64,000 nt of DNA, taken from the NCBI GenBank assembly GCA_033032175.1, contig CM065319.1, positions 12,683,018-12,747,017 on the forward strand, in the 5' to 3' direction. The first letter of the stretch is position 1; each line of letters starts with the position of its first letter. Source of the stretch: Saturnia japonica (lineage: Eukaryota; Arthropoda; Insecta; Lepidoptera; Saturniidae). Of this stretch, positions 34,105-46,509 are shown one piece after another. A program made the position numbers and the translations under genes. The notes under the pieces were generated by a model. That model made no database searches, was not told the DNA's origin, and saw only the letters and a program-made list of their open reading frames with translations.

Positions 34105-34370
34105 CCAATAATGCTGCTGCACTGTAGACATGTGTAACTCAGCAAAATTCTTTGCGCCAACTCAATTACTGCGCTTCTTACTGTGCCGACGCATTGAGTC
34201 AACCTTAAATTTACGCCATGGCGTAGCAAAATGGTAAATAAAAATCAACAACAATCAACATATTTGGAATAAGTGTGTTAACACACTCGGCGTACTAAAT
34301 TGAGTTGGAACGATTGCGTGGCATAGCGCAGTGTTACCCATGTCTATGCTGCTGTGTCATCTGGAATATG
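34105..34370. mobile_element. Foldback/MITE element with long imperfect inverted arms
   Basis: The left arm (about 34112-34180) reads CTGCTGCACTGTAGACATG, TGTAAC ... CCAACTCAATTACTGCGC. The right arm (about 34290-34355), read on the other strand, gives CAGCAGCATAGACATGGGTA, AC ... CCAACTCAATTTAGTACGCC. The arms are about 65 bp with gaps. No coding capacity. Confidence 0.6.
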
Positions 34371-34379
34371 TAGGATTCC

Positions 34380-35370
34380 TAACTCCTTATCAACTTACAA
34401 CAGAGATATCGTGTTAGGGCTCATTGAAATGGTTGCAATGAATAGGTTACTCGTGTCGAGAGTTTAATAAATTTTCAATTTAGTTATATTTTGGCTAAGA
34501 TATAACACGCTATGGCTAGAGTAACTAGGCTCTCAAGTGTATCCATTGCAACACACGTATAGGTGCATGGCGAAACATTTTTATATTTCAACGTTTTCCT
34601 TTACAGAAAATTTGTACTGATTATAGGATTCGAATCCAGGTCAATATACGCTGTGATCGAACATTCCTTATTGTAATTGAACTTTTTCCTTGTATGGAAT
34701 ATAGAACATTTTAAATAAAAATTTTGTGGCAAACAGTCGTACGGACGGACGAGCGGATACAGTAGCCTATGAAAGCTTTTAATACTCTGAGTATCACGAG
34801 CGCCTTGCCAAAATTGAACCCCACTACCCAAAGGAGCTCTGGATGACCATACTCACAACAGAAACACAACACAAGGTTATTTGGCTGCGATTTTCTGTAT
34901 GGTGGAAGTAGAGAGATAAGTTCAAAGAAAATTTCTCAGTGCCTTACCTATTTAATTAAACTTGATAACAAGTTTTTTAGACTAGATACAGCGTAACGAA
35001 AGACATGTAATTTGTCAAAAAAAAAAATACTATTTGAATATCGTTAACATATAAAATACCATACGTAGATTACATACATAACCGATCACAGTTATAATTG
35101 CTAATGTCTATAATTTATATGTAAAATAATAAATTAATATTTATTTGTAAATGTAAGCAAAATTAACATTGATAAGAGTATATTATTTGTAATTTTCTTG
35201 GTCACCCCCGTCGCGAACTGTCGTCAGTAGCGCGTGATAACTCGTGTGTTTGTTTGTACGTCCGTATCCGTACATATACTGAATATTCATGAGTCGCTCG
35301 CAAGTCTTGTCTCGGCGCGCACATTAGTGCCGGTTATTGTATTTACAATTGCTTAATGTATGATTTATGG
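34380..35370. other. No gene seen
   Basis: AT-rich; a minus ORF of 76 codons at 34601-34831 is not recognised. GC rises near 35210-35330 (GGCGCGCACATTAG). Confidence 0.4.
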
Positions 35371-35374
35371 TACT

Positions 35375-36524
35375 GGTTACAGAAACTGTTGTTGGTTTAT
35401 ATTGTGTTTTATGAAAGATGGTTCCGTAAATGGTGGCGCATAGCTCTCAACCCCGATAAGAGTATTGCGATTCTCTTTAATCCCAGACAACTACAAAAGA
35501 CACTCGATCACCTCCACCTTTTCGGTGTCCCAATCCCCTGGGCCATCCAGATCAAATATTTAGGTGTCACCTTTGACAATACGCTTTACTTCAGGGCAAA
35601 TGTCCGTAGAGTCCGGAACAAAGCCGCTATGGTCTTGGCCCGCTTGCATCCTTTACTATGCTCGGCAAGCAAAATATCTCTCAGAAATAAGCTTATAGGT
35701 ACTCTACAAGACATGTATCCATCCAATTCTAACGTATAGTTGTGTAGTCTTCTCCCATATGGCGAAATCAAATTATAGCTCCTTGCAAACATTGCAAAAT
35801 AGTTTTAACGCAAAATATTCAATTCCCCGTAGTTCGTTCGAAATGTAGAACTCCATAAATATATGGAACTTCCTTCGATCGAATCTTATATCAAAACTCT
35901 TGCAAGCAGCTACTGCTAGAGAGCGTTAAACCATCTGAACCTGTTAGTGGCATCCACAACTTAAACTCCAGTCTCCTGAAGGCAAAACGTAGGTCGCGGA
36001 ACATTTTTATCGACCCCAATGACGAAATCACGGTAGCTGACGCATCATACCAGACCGTCTCTTCAAATAAAGCACACCCGCAAAACCACCGTTCCCTCCG
36101 CAGGGGATGGGCGGTTAACTTCACTCCCGCACACCCAGAACGACCATACAGTGATTTTGCACTTGCAGTCACTAGCTACTAACAGATATCATTACACTGC
36201 ACCATCACATACGCACCACATAGGTACATAGGTTCTGTAAGGGTCCTTTTTTCTCTTTTGGCTAGTTAGACTTAGACCAAATTGCCAGATTACTAATATA
36301 TACGCATGTTTCTTCCTTTCTCCCAGAAGGCACGGACACGTTTATATGTTTGCATGTACGGTAACAGCCCAAGCTGAGGTTTGGCCACTTTGGCACCCTT
36401 CAGCTTGCTGCACCGCTTTCGCGGTTGTATGCATTCAGCGCTCGCCCCTGAGCCCGGTGAAGCTGTCAAAGCCTCTAACGGCTCCAGAGTCCTTAAGGCA
36501 ACACTATAATCAGTTCGAAAAAAA
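35375..36524 (+). mobile_element. 5'-truncated jockey-type retrotransposon (copy J3)
   Basis: Starts inside the reverse transcriptase (WFRKWWRIALNPDKSIAILF) and continues through GVPIPWAIQIKYLGVTFDNT and VRNKAAMVLARLHPLLCSAS. It then has a deletion and frameshifts, the ORF end at 36180-36182, a 3' UTR, and an A-run at 36518-36524. The 3' UTR matches J1 (1-300) and J4 (52.2-52.6 kb) in reverse. It lacks a stretch of the C-terminal domain present in J4. Dead copy. Confidence 0.88.
35411..36182 (+). pseudogene. Jockey reverse transcriptase fragment
   Basis: The open part (to 35739) carries the end of the RT palm/thumb: NPDKS, KYLGVTFD, then LRNKLIG. A second open piece (NDEITVADASYQTVSSNKAH, then DFALAVTSY before the stop) is the ORF end, in another frame. 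The YIRP-type and RNRFLY motifs between them are missing or out of frame. Confidence 0.82.
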
Positions 36525-36649
36525 GTTTTATGAAATACTACATACGCAGCGAAACAAAACTCAGAAACAGTTCTTTGTTATAGTCGATTGAGGTCTTCCC
36601 TATCGCAGAGCTCAAACGAGGATATCTTATAGCCTGCTTGTAGGGTTGC

Positions 36650-36830
36650 TCTCGTGCCTAGTCAAAGTGCGGGTCTATAGTACGAATTAGTATTCGTATT
36701 AATTCGAATTATTGACTTAGTAGTCAATAGTACGGATTCCATAGTCACATCGTCACGATCGCGATTCTCCAAGTTACATAAATCGTACCAAAATGTAGTG
36801 GAAGCCGGTCCTTATAAAATACTTGATTTT
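36650..36830 (+). repeat. Unidentified repeat (family P, copy 1)
   Basis: GATTCCATAGTCACATCG, CGATTCTCCAA and GAAGCCGGTCCTTATAA occur in the same order at 42.53-42.72 kb. Class unknown; no coding frame. Confidence 0.55.
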
Positions 36831-36839
36831 CGTTTTCTC

Positions 36840-39185
36840 CTTGTTTGTGACAATGTGTGTTTAATACAGAGATCTGTATTAACACAATATTGCCAATGTT
36901 CAAGTCAATGGAATATACAATGTAAAAAAAAATAGCCGTACTCCCGGAAGATTTGAAACATCGTAGTGAATTTTCTTTTTAAAAGTTTGTCTGTGTGTCA
37001 GCTTCGAAGACGACGCACGACTGGAGTTTACTCCTTAACTACGATTGTCTTTGTATAAGAAGTAAGTAAAGAGTTGTTTCGTTGACTGACTGACTGTACC
37101 TGTACTTGTATCTGTACCTGATAAATGAGTGATTATAAATTATATATTAATAGAATGAGTGATCTCGAAATACGACAAACTAAAAGATAGCCACTGTAAA
37201 GATGCTTTTTTTATTACTATGGTGGTCGCGTTCCCAACCAATTGCTTTTAATCTATCTACGTGTTAACATGAAACTTTGAAATGATCCAGTCGGTCTATT
37301 AAAAAAAAAGAACTCGGCTCGACACCGCAAATATTAGACAAAGACGTCGCCACGCCAATATCCACCAATATTGGGTCCAACAACCGGTCTGACCCCCCCA
37401 TTAAATATTTCACATCAAAACCAGATAAGTTTAAAAACTAAAAACCCGACAACGGAATAAATTGCCCCCGGAAAAAACTATCTGTGTTTTTTCAAATGTG
37501 CTGATTAAGCTTTTTCATAGTATGACACCCTTTAGAAGGCGCTGTAGTGAATTAGGTGTGATATCACTTAGGACGATGAAAAAAAAATCGTGTAGATTAA
37601 TATCGTGTAAATTTCATCACTTTAAAAAAGTATAATTTCAAACGCGCGTACTTCTTTTTCATTGTGAACAGTTCTATCAGATCTATGGTTGCCAAACTTT
37701 CTATATAAAATATTATCATAATTCAAAGGCGTTCTAAAAAAACATATAATAGAAAATAAATAAATTAGGCAACATTATTTATTCTAAAATGTTTACGCAT
37801 AAGACGAACCGCAGGTTGCCTTTATCTCTTTTTAAACGAAACATGTCGTTATTGTCAATTAGATTATTTCTCATTATCATCATTATCTTTGTCTGTCAAG
37901 CAGTGAAAATTATTCATTTTTAAATATTTAACTGTAAACTGCTATATGTTTGTTTTTTTTTGCCGTCTACTATTTTTAATCGTGTTTGATATTTAAAAAA
38001 GTTGGTTTATCCTAATCAGATCTGACGATAAGAGCTAAAGTAGATAGATATGATAACACTTTAGGCCTAGAATTAGGGACTGGCTTTCAAAGCACCGATA
38101 AGTTTGTAGAGACTTTTTAGAAAATACCTAGATCGAAACGAATCACTTTTATTTCTTTAATTCCATTCGTATTTCAAGAACACCAACCAGTAATTTGTTT
38201 TATCTCAAATCACACGTTAAAATATCTATACTTACGCATAAGTAATGTGCATCGTTTTTACTCCCAGAATGGGTGGGGGGATATTACAAATCACCTTTTA
38301 CGGGTTAAACAGACGATAAATCTAGCCGGTACTCCCACTGCGCGCGCGCCGATCCAGATAGTATCGCGACACTGGCTGCTTTGTGGTGTCTCACCACTAA
38401 ATGAAGCGTAGCCGTTGGCCACTTAGATTTGTGAACGTTGATAATTATTCCATTTTGAAAGTTCACTTCTAAAATTGAAAATTACTCTTTTAATTTATAT
38501 AGTAATTATATTTTTAGCTTGTCTACGATTTACGTAAATCAATTTATAAGTTTGTATTAATTATTTAAATTACTTACTAGCAAACGACCGCGACTTGGTC
38601 ACATTAATTATAATGTAATATTTAATAACAATAGCGTTAAGGAGCGTGACCTATTCCTACAAATGTATGGTAGCTCGTTGTGGGAAGAAAAAGTTTTAAG
38701 TCAGGTAAAAAAAAATCATTAAATGTTACATATCTAAATGCTGTTTAGCTACTAAATTAAAAGTCATGCGTATCATATTAATGATAAATAACAGTTATAA
38801 TTAGGTTTGAGGTTAAAATAGTTTTTAGAATGAGATCAACAGTTCCAGAGATTACCTCCCACAAACAGAAAATACCTCTTTATCATAATTAGATAGAACT
38901 CGCCATAAGAAGATCCGTAAAAATTACGTTGGGTCGTTTGGGTCATAAACCTTCCTACTCTTGCAAATTATGTTTCAGAATAGACGGAGAAAACTTAAAA
39001 CTATAAGAAAGCAACAACGGTCTAGGCTTATTTTTGAATCGACACATCAATCTTTTCTACCATGAATTAGTGACTACTTGACATTAGTTATATAGAAAAA
39101 CGAATTTACAATGAAAACAAACACAAAAAATAGTAAATCGAAACAAATAAGACGATATCGATGCATTTTAGAAAACAATTTTCAC
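36840..39185. other. AT-rich, no gene seen
   Basis: Includes a small imperfect CTGTACCTGTA minisatellite at about 37095-37120, and a CG-rich phrase (GCGCGCGCGCCGATCC) at about 38340-38356. Nothing else recognised. Confidence 0.4.
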
Positions 39186-39199
39186 CGGAAGATTTCTAA

Positions 39200-39490
39200 C
39201 GTATAAAAACACACAAGTCGCCCGGCGCGGTGGAAGTAAATAATGACATCTATTACATGTTGGGAGCACAACAATCATGTACGTTTCCTTTTAAAGAGGC
39301 CGATCGACATCCGGTCAGTAAACGGATCAGAGTGGGCCAGCGATACAGTGCAGCGGTGACTCGATCGGACCGAGTCGATCTCTTTAATTATATTGTTACA
39401 CCGACCGCCGACCGCCAGCCGGGAGGTCGTGAGGTTATACCAAATAGATTATCTGTAGATGAGACTCGGCTGCCGCTCTGTGAATAGTCC
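39200..39490 (+). promoter_or_regulatory. TATA-like element with an open frame downstream
   Basis: GTATAAAAAC at about 39201-39210 precedes a GC-balanced 280-bp block, which includes an 85-codon frame starting at 39230 from a non-ATG GTG in the given frame. The frame has no recognisable domain. May be a promoter and 5' leader; may be chance. Confidence 0.2.
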
Positions 39491-39689
39491 CCTTTCATAT
39501 CTACTGCTTTATCGATATCTTTTCGGGTCCCGCACACTAGGGTTGTCTCATCAAAAATAAACATTCTAATAAAACACTTCTAACGAGCCCTATTTTTTTT
39601 TTGGCCACTAAAATGAGTTTTATAGGGTAACGTGAATGATGTCTGGAAGTACCTTTCTCTCTCTGTAAATCCACTGAAAATGATAATAA

Positions 39690-39830
39690 CTGTCACAATG
39701 AAAATATTGTAAAAAATGTTGATAAACCCGATCAAGTTTCTTGCCGGTTCTTCTCGATGACTAGAATGTTCTCAAATCGGTGGTGGTGTTGACATTCATA
39801 AGTTGTGCCTTCTTAGGGCCTAAATTATAT
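39690..39830 (-). repeat. Interspersed repeat (family Q, copy 1)
   Basis: On the minus strand: CCCTAAGAAGGCACAACTTA, TGAATGTCAACACCACCACCG, GAGAAGAACCGGCAAGAAAC. Shared in part with 42.1 kb (+) and 58.5 kb (+). Confidence 0.6.
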
Positions 39831-39839
39831 TTTTTGTAC

Positions 39840-41975
39840 TTATTCAATTACTTTACTTTAAATATATGTATTACTTTTGGTTGAATGGCATTGTTCTAAA
39901 AGTACTCAAACGTTGATAAACACGGGTTCGTCTATATTACTTATGCATTTGGTTTTATGATAGATATTTTTGTACTTGTTTTTCTTGGTCTATATTATTT
40001 AAAAAAACTAGTATGATGAAATAAACGAAGTAAAAAAACATAATAGTGGTCTTTTAAATATTTTCGACTACATTGTAAATGACAATCGATTTTAGGTCAT
40101 GTGCCAACCCTAACGTAAGTCCGCGGGTCATTATCATTAGAACGGGGATCGCTTAAGACTCTTTGATTACTTTTTGTAATTTGGAGCATTGAATGTTTGA
40201 ATTATTTGGGGAATTTGTATTGTAGTGTCGGTGCGGATTTCAGGTCAGCGGACGACGCTTTTTATTTTTGCATTCGAGCGATATAACTTCGTGTCGTGAC
40301 TATTTGCTTGATTAAGATTACTCTACGGTCTATTTGTGATCGTTTTTTTTCCCTCAAATGATTTTAAATATATTTTTTAATACATAAATGATGACTAGTT
40401 AAGCTTACAGAGTATTTAATGAAATGTTTTGGAGAAATGCCAAATGGGTACAATTTATAAAATGTGGTACCAGAGTGAATTGCAAACATCATACAAATGA
40501 GATTAACTATTAAAGTGGACCTTTCTGTACGTTTAATTTACTAAACGGTAGTGTCAAGGCCAATAATTGATATTTTGGACCTTTTATTTTAATAGACTAG
40601 GTATATAGCTCTCGCAAAATTTATTAGCCACTTATATGCAGGTGGTAATTTCTTAAGTAAGAATATTTTAAAATGTTAATAGCTTAGATATCAATTAAGA
40701 TTTTATGATTAAAAGTTGTTAAAATTGTTTCAAATTAAAAAGTTTCCAAAGTAAATACAAATTTATATACATTCGTGGCATAAATTACTTATATTGTACA
40801 TGTTTCTTTACTGACTAAAAGATCACCGAGCTTTTGTATGCAAAAAAGTTAAGACTATTATTGCTAAAGAAAATTTTAAGGAATAAATAGCCGATAAATA
40901 ATATCTTGTGATTAGAGATATTAAAAAAATAAACTGCGAACCAGTATATTCAACTGGTATCAAAGCAAGAACGTAATGTTTTACTGGCCTACTGAAAACT
41001 TAATCTATACCTAAATGTAAATATGAATGCGAGTTCTTGTGCGAGCACCCACGATGGTTCTGTATTAATACAATCAGCTTGCAACAGATGGCGTGGAATT
41101 CGATTCATTTTACAAAGGGACCAGCAAAAGGCAAAAGCTAAAATTTAATTCTATTAGGAAATCATAGTACTAATGTAAATTATTTATATATTTTGTAATC
41201 TTTATTTATAGCATGTAATATCTAAAACTAACTTCTTATTACTATTATTTAAATTCAATATTTATTTATTATATATTTTCAATATTTAGTTATTTATTCA
41301 ATATTTATATATTTATTAGGCTTCAATAAAAGGCAGATAGAGAAAAAGTTAAAAACAAAAAAGGGAGATAAAGAAAACAATATTTACATACAAATTATAT
41401 TTTTATTATTTGCAAGCATAACTATTAGGTTTAGTGGCATTTGAAATAAAAGTTATAACTATGTCTATTATTTGCGAAATCCTTTAATATTTAATTTTTA
41501 AAAATTGTTCCGTTACATATTGATTTATAGCTTTAGAAAAAAAACCTTGTATAAACTGGCAAACATGTAAAACTGGATTTAGAAATTTTAATGAACCTTT
41601 CGTTTTGATTTCTATAAATATTAATTTTAATTTATGTGATTAAATACATTGTTTATTTGACACCTTTTTAATTATATCGATGTAAAAATAAAAGATAACA
41701 AAAAGAAACAGAAGAAACAAAAGATAACATTCAATCATGTTAGATGAATAAAAATGTACATAATCTTATATTCATACTTTGATTTAAATTTATTTATTAG
41801 CATTTGGGATAACATTGCACTACAATTTCAACTGATGTCAAGTGACGACTTAGCGGAATATGGTAAAACGCAAATCATAGAAAGTTTCAAGACTGAAGAA
41901 AGATTTTCAACATGAGGACGGAACGGGAATTAGAAACAGCATTACGATTATAGAACTGCATCTAAAGGTGGCCTT
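39840..41975. other. AT-rich, no gene seen
   Basis: Only low-complexity and AT-driven frames. A short block at 41000-41110 is less AT-rich. Confidence 0.4.
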
Positions 41976-41979
41976 CCAC

Positions 41980-42075
41980 GGTCCGTCATATTGCGGATAC
42001 TCACGCACGGTTGACGAGCACGGACAGCCACGCACCGAACATTAAGGCTACGACGGATTTGTCTGCGCTTCCACA
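41980..42075. repeat. GC-rich short repeat-like block
   Basis: CCTTCCACGGTCCGTCATAT, ACGCACGG..GACGAGCACGG and GCACCGAACATTAAGGCTAC. It recalls lepidopteran MITEs of the ACGG/CCGT type; no partner in the window. Confidence 0.3.
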
Positions 42076-42099
42076 GACGACACCCCTACTTATTTGGAA

Positions 42100-42380
42100 A
42101 ACATCCCAGTCATCGAGAAGAACCGGCAAGAAACTATCGCTTTCTCTTTTTTAAATTTTTTCAACTGTACATATAATATTTACAATTTATAATCACATTA
42201 GTTATTTAGTGAATGCATAGAGAGGGTTTCATTTTTAGACAACACTATGATTTACCCTATAATAACCTTTTGACATTTAAGCCGTCTTAGCATGGTCCTT
42301 GAACTCATTGTCTGGCAAATCAGTAAAATGCTTTGGTATCTTTTATAGAACCTAACAATATTACATAAAACTTTTATGGT
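42100..42380 (+). repeat. Interspersed repeat (family Q, copy 2)
   Basis: CATCGAGAAGAACCGGCAAG, TCAACTGTACATATAATATT, TAGTGAATGCATAGAGAGGG and ATTTTTAGACAACACTATGA. The 58.5 kb copy shares CAACTGTACA, TAGTGGATGCACAGAGAGGG and CAGACATCACTAT in order. Confidence 0.65.
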
Positions 42381-42529
42381 CTTACTAATGTGAGTTGTGA
42401 GACGGACAGCGAGATTACATGGAGGAACAGTGTTTATTATAGTCGCCTTATTAACTTAGGTCTTCACCATCCGATAACTCGAGCAAGAATCATTTTAAGC
42501 CGATCGTCGCCTGCTTATAAACTACGTGC

Positions 42530-42720
42530 GGTCACAGAGAACAGCTGTTGCTATCCCGACCCGGCCAATACTGCGGGGGTCAATAGTGTAGTAGTTGTAA
42601 GAACTTGTGTTCTTAGTACTGATTCCATAATCGCATCGATACGATTCACCAACATTATATGTTAAATAATATCTTATTTATTATGACGGATTGGTAGAGG
42701 AAGCCGGTCCTTATAACAAA
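42530..42720 (+). repeat. Unidentified repeat (family P, copy 2)
   Basis: TGATTCCATAATCGCATCGA, ACGATTCACCAAC and GAAGCCGGTCCTTATAAC match the 36.65 kb copy in order, with an insertion in the middle. The 150 bp before it is GC-balanced and includes an open frame, but no domain. Confidence 0.55.
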
Positions 42721-42729
42721 CACTAAGTC

Positions 42730-43540
42730 TAAAACACAGTACATGAATGGATAATTTAAGTCTATTTCTAGTATTACAACTGTTTCGTACTTTTATAAAA
42801 TATAGCTTCTCAATAGGGGATGAGCAAGGTTAAGATATTATGAACCAACAGTTTTGTCAACGGGTTATTTATTTACATAGTTACTTCTTACTTATTAAAA
42901 AATAGTAGGTGCGTTATATTTTAATGGCGTGATTCCAGTACAAGATATGAATCATAATAATGTCTTGTTTGCACATTCATAACAGAAATAACAACGGTTT
43001 GGACGTACGCGCACCTGTCACGTCATTACGCGTATATAGTAACATGCTTGACTAATTTTCTCTAATTTTGAGGTAAAAGACAAAATATTTCGTCATGTCA
43101 TAACAATATTGTAGTTGCTACAACAATAACTTTGTCTTATTGTCATATTTGTTCTAAATTGTATTGATTTATATATTTCACATACCTGTATTGCATTTGT
43201 TATGCACTAATTGTTTTCGTCTCGTAATAATATTTTTACTCATATTATTGACAATTCTTATAGTTTATCAATTGAGGAATGACATAAGCTTTCTTGTGTA
43301 TAAAATTTGATAAAAATCGGTCAAGCTGTTTTTGAGATTAATCCGAACATTGAAATAGACAGAAAAAATAATTGTAATGTTAATAATGTTTTAAGTAGTA
43401 TCTTATATGATAGACGTTAATCAAGGAAATTTGGAATAAAATATTTCAAGCACATATATAAATATACCTTGTTACAGTTTGACATAGGAATCTAGAAATA
43501 AAGTTATCTTATCTTTAAAAACACTTTTAACTAATAATAT
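42730..43540. other. AT-rich, no gene seen
   Basis: Contains AAAATCGGTCAAGCTGTTTTTG near 43317-43335, a phrase of repeat tails (ATAAAAATCGGTCAAGC). Otherwise nothing. Confidence 0.4.
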
Positions 43541-43544
43541 TATG

Positions 43545-43680
43545 TGAGCAATTCTTGTTTATGTATACATTATATTGTATTTTCGAAATATGTAATTGGT
43601 TTGTCGAAACAGGCTCCAACGGTTTGGATAAAACTTTTTATTTAGTTAATGTTATACATTTAAAGTTTACATAAATATAC
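43545..43680 (-). repeat. Interspersed repeat (family N, copy 3)
   Basis: Read on the minus strand, GTAAACTTTAAATGTATAAC, CAAACCGTTGGAGCCTGTTT and CGAC-AACCAATTACATAT match the 3' part of the 22.3 kb copy. Confidence 0.65.
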
Positions 43681-43903
43681 TATTTCCATTTCTTAATTTT
43701 CTCGATGACAGTTCTAATTTGATAATTATAGGTTTATGACCAAATAAGTAATAACCATCGAGTTACAGTGACGATTCATCAGATTTTGATTAAAATAAAT
43801 AAATAAAGATTATCTGTCGTTATAATTAATTCGTTTCGTTGTCGAGTATCTACCTATACCTACTTATTTTACAACAGCTTCGAAAATTTTGAAAAAGTTT
43901 GCA

Positions 43904-44196
43904 TTATCAATCAAGAATTAATACGTGTAACATCTTGTAATGAAATATAATATTAGTTAATAAATTTGTACAAAAGTATCCGGCAGTAGTTTAGTTTCTA
44001 ATATTTTGTAAAAAAATATCTGGTCTGTTGTCTGTGGTATAACTCCACCCCTATCAGTTTCTTCGACTCTGGTATAACCTTGTACGTGCGTAAACGTCAT
44101 ATTTATATAAGATAATGCATACATAATGTAAAAAAGACGCTCGTTCAAGTTTTCACAGAAGCTGTCATCAGGAAAATAAAGAAATGGAAATGGTAT
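43904..44196 (-). repeat. 300-bp dispersed repeat (family R, copy 1)
   Basis: The reverse complement matches 63696-64000 at roughly 88 percent over its whole length, with one indel of about 12 bp. Both copies hold an open frame reading FYIMYAL, then NMTFTHVQGYTR. Most base differences are C/T or G/A and many change the amino acid, which fits neutral decay rather than a conserved gene. Class unknown. Confidence 0.85.
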
Positions 44197-44209
44197 AGGT
44201 GTTTTTCTT

Positions 44210-45590
44210 CTGTTTTTTTAAGACACTAAGCGCAGCTCGGTTGACCAAATTGTAGTTATTAAATGTCACAAATTTAATCGATGAAGCGGTAAAACTTAAC
44301 AAGAGTTACAGATAATAGTATATTATATTATCTCAAAAAAGGGGAAGTCACTCGGTTACTCGCCATTATCCAAATCGTGCGGCCTTTTCCAAGACATCTG
44401 GTGCGTTGAAAATTGCCAACTTCAGTGCTCAAAGAAACATGTAAGGCGTTGTACTTAATTGTATTTTTTATAATTTTAATTATTTATACTTTCATATTAA
44501 AATTTATATTATTAGCTAGTATAATAGAAATATCGCTCTTAAGAAATAAGAAACAACAATAAGAAAAGAAATATTGAAAATCGGTTGAAATAAAATTATG
44601 AAGAAACTTTGTTGAATCTTACGCCATGATTTAATTCGTAAATAGATAACATGATATTTCAATGGATTGATTTATAATAAGCCCGCGGCTAGAGGTACGA
44701 CCTCGCATATTTCTCACTTTGACATTTAGCCCGAGCGACCTTTCGGCTATATTCGGCTTCGGGTTCGAGTACTCCTACGGACAGATCTTGTTATTCAAAG
44801 TATCTAGAGTTCGTCCAGCCCACGGGTTGCGCCCACATATACCAGACAAACTAGATCTCCCATATATTAATTCTCGATTTTATTGTTGCGACTTTTTTTG
44901 TTAGCGCGTACTGTACATGTGATAGTAATCGGCGTATTTATTGCTTTAGATTTGTTTTGTAAAAGGGTTTATGTCTCCTTATATACCGGTTCTATTAGGT
45001 CACTTGTGTTTGCTGTCAAAACACTATAAAATGTAGGATTGTGTGGACGATGCAACCTGTTCTAAACTTTATGAGGTACGTAAGTATTTGACGTATTTTA
45101 GATGTTTATACAACAGAGAATGATTTACTTTTCCCTGTTTGAACGAAAATTATAAATATACGAGAAAGACTTCCTTCTCTCCCGTATCGGTCTGTTTAGT
45201 CATGAAGGCAAGTGCTGCCACGATGCTACTTAAATCATCTGTCAAATATGAAAAGGCCTATTTTTCATTTTATTTTATGTGTATATTAGTTCTCAAAGGT
45301 GTTTTCTTGGCAATGTTATATCTCAGTTAATTCTTTATCAAAATTAATTATTCAAACATCATTTTAAAGCTTATGTATATGCTATTGTCAAATTTTTGTA
45401 CTTAAAAAAAAATTATAATCTTTTTCACTAAGAATGACATCTGACGATGGTAATGAAAAATGAATATTCAAAGCGCTATCTGTTAGCAATCTATTTAACT
45501 AATATGACAGCTGTTAGTTAGATTGTTTTCTCTAATTTGTAAAATATACGCAGTGCTAATTAATTAATAAATGATTCTATATTGAATCCA
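44210..45590. other. No gene seen; one GC-balanced patch
   Basis: 44690-44860 is less AT-rich, with a 61-codon frame of no known family. The remainder is AT-rich. Confidence 0.4.
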
Positions 45591-45594
45591 GGAG

Positions 45595-45775
45595 CACGGC
45601 CGTAGCTAGCATGGGTGGCACCTAGGGCGGCAAACTGCTCTTTTAGGGGCGGTTAGAGCAGAAAAGGTAAATCCTGGATCTGCCAAATGGATGACTTTTT
45701 TGTGTTGTCTATGCCACGGCCCCCGCCAAAAAAGTGAAAAGCCTCCAGAATGGTTTTAGGTTTGCAACCATCTGC
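45595..45775. repeat. Repeat-like GC-rich block
   Basis: CACGGCCGTAGCTAGCATGG, TGGCACCTAGGGCGGCAAAC and GCCACGGCCCCCGCC. It looks like the end of an inserted element (GGCGGCAAAC..GCCCCCGCC is familiar from insect and other animal non-LTR 3' ends). No partner in the window. Confidence 0.35.
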
Positions 45776-45779
45776 TAAA

Positions 45780-46220
45780 TTAAAAAAAAAACATTATGAT
45801 GATTTTTGTAAGTTTTCATTTTTTAGGATCGAGTGTCGTCACCGTTAGCTACGTTACTAATTGAACTCGAACGATTGCTTGCCTTCCGTTTAACATACAC
45901 GACATACATACACAGACTCCAGTCAATTACAAACGACTTATTAGTTCAATATATCCACTGAGTATAGACAAAACAAGTTACATAGTAGTAAAGTAGTGGT
46001 ATATACAATGTAAGACGGTAAAAGATCGAATTAAAAGATAAAAGATCGATCGGTGAGCGTTAGACTGTACATCGTAATTCATATACCTGACTTGAAACAC
46101 TTGATAACTGACTTAGTGCAACGGAAATTGCGTCGCAAGTCCATTGTACTTGTTGGCTCAGCGAACGTGATAAAGGTTAAATTTCTTTAGTCTTTTCCAA
46201 TAAGTTGCTGGTTGTTTGAT
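45780..46220. other. No gene seen
   Basis: AT-rich, with a TAAAAGATCGA duplication near 46018-46050. Confidence 0.4.
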
Positions 46221-46222
46221 CC

Positions 46223-46500
46223 AGTTTATCTTAACTAATATTACAAAGCTCAAGAGATTGTTTCTTTATTTGAACGCGTTAATCTCAGGAACTACAAGTC
46301 AGATTTCAAAAATTCAAAAAGACGTTTTATAGCTTATTTATTGAAGAACATTATAGGCTATCTAACATCACGCTACGACTCTTAGGAGCTGAGCAGTAAC
46401 TATAAACCTCATCTAATCTAGCAATAAGTATGAAATAAGCGTCTACTATCCAAATTTAACACGGATAAACTCGCAGGTCACTGCTAGTTATTTAGTAAAA
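46223..46500 (+). mobile_element. Non-autonomous Helitron-like element (copy 2)
   Basis: TTTGAACGCGTTAATCTCAG, GAACTACAAGTCAGATTTCA, GGCTATCTAACATCACGCTA, CGACTCTTAGGAGCTGAGCA, ending CGCAGGTCACTGCTAGTTAT. The CTAG just before the end matches the expected Helitron 3' terminus. It aligns with the minus-strand element at 30.5-30.8 kb over its first 100 bp. Confidence 0.55.
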
Positions 46501-46509
46501 AAAAATTGA

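Noticed and set aside
39230..39487. 85-codon frame after a TATA-like box as a gene
   Set aside because: Starts on a non-ATG codon and shows no domain, signal peptide or splice support.
42390..42665. 91-codon frame
   Set aside because: Overlaps repeat family P; the matching copy at 36.65 kb has no such frame.
43957..44148. Small conserved protein shared with 63.7 kb
   Set aside because: The two copies differ at many amino-acid-changing positions and the repeat extends well beyond the frame on both sides, so the shared frame is explained by repeat homology.
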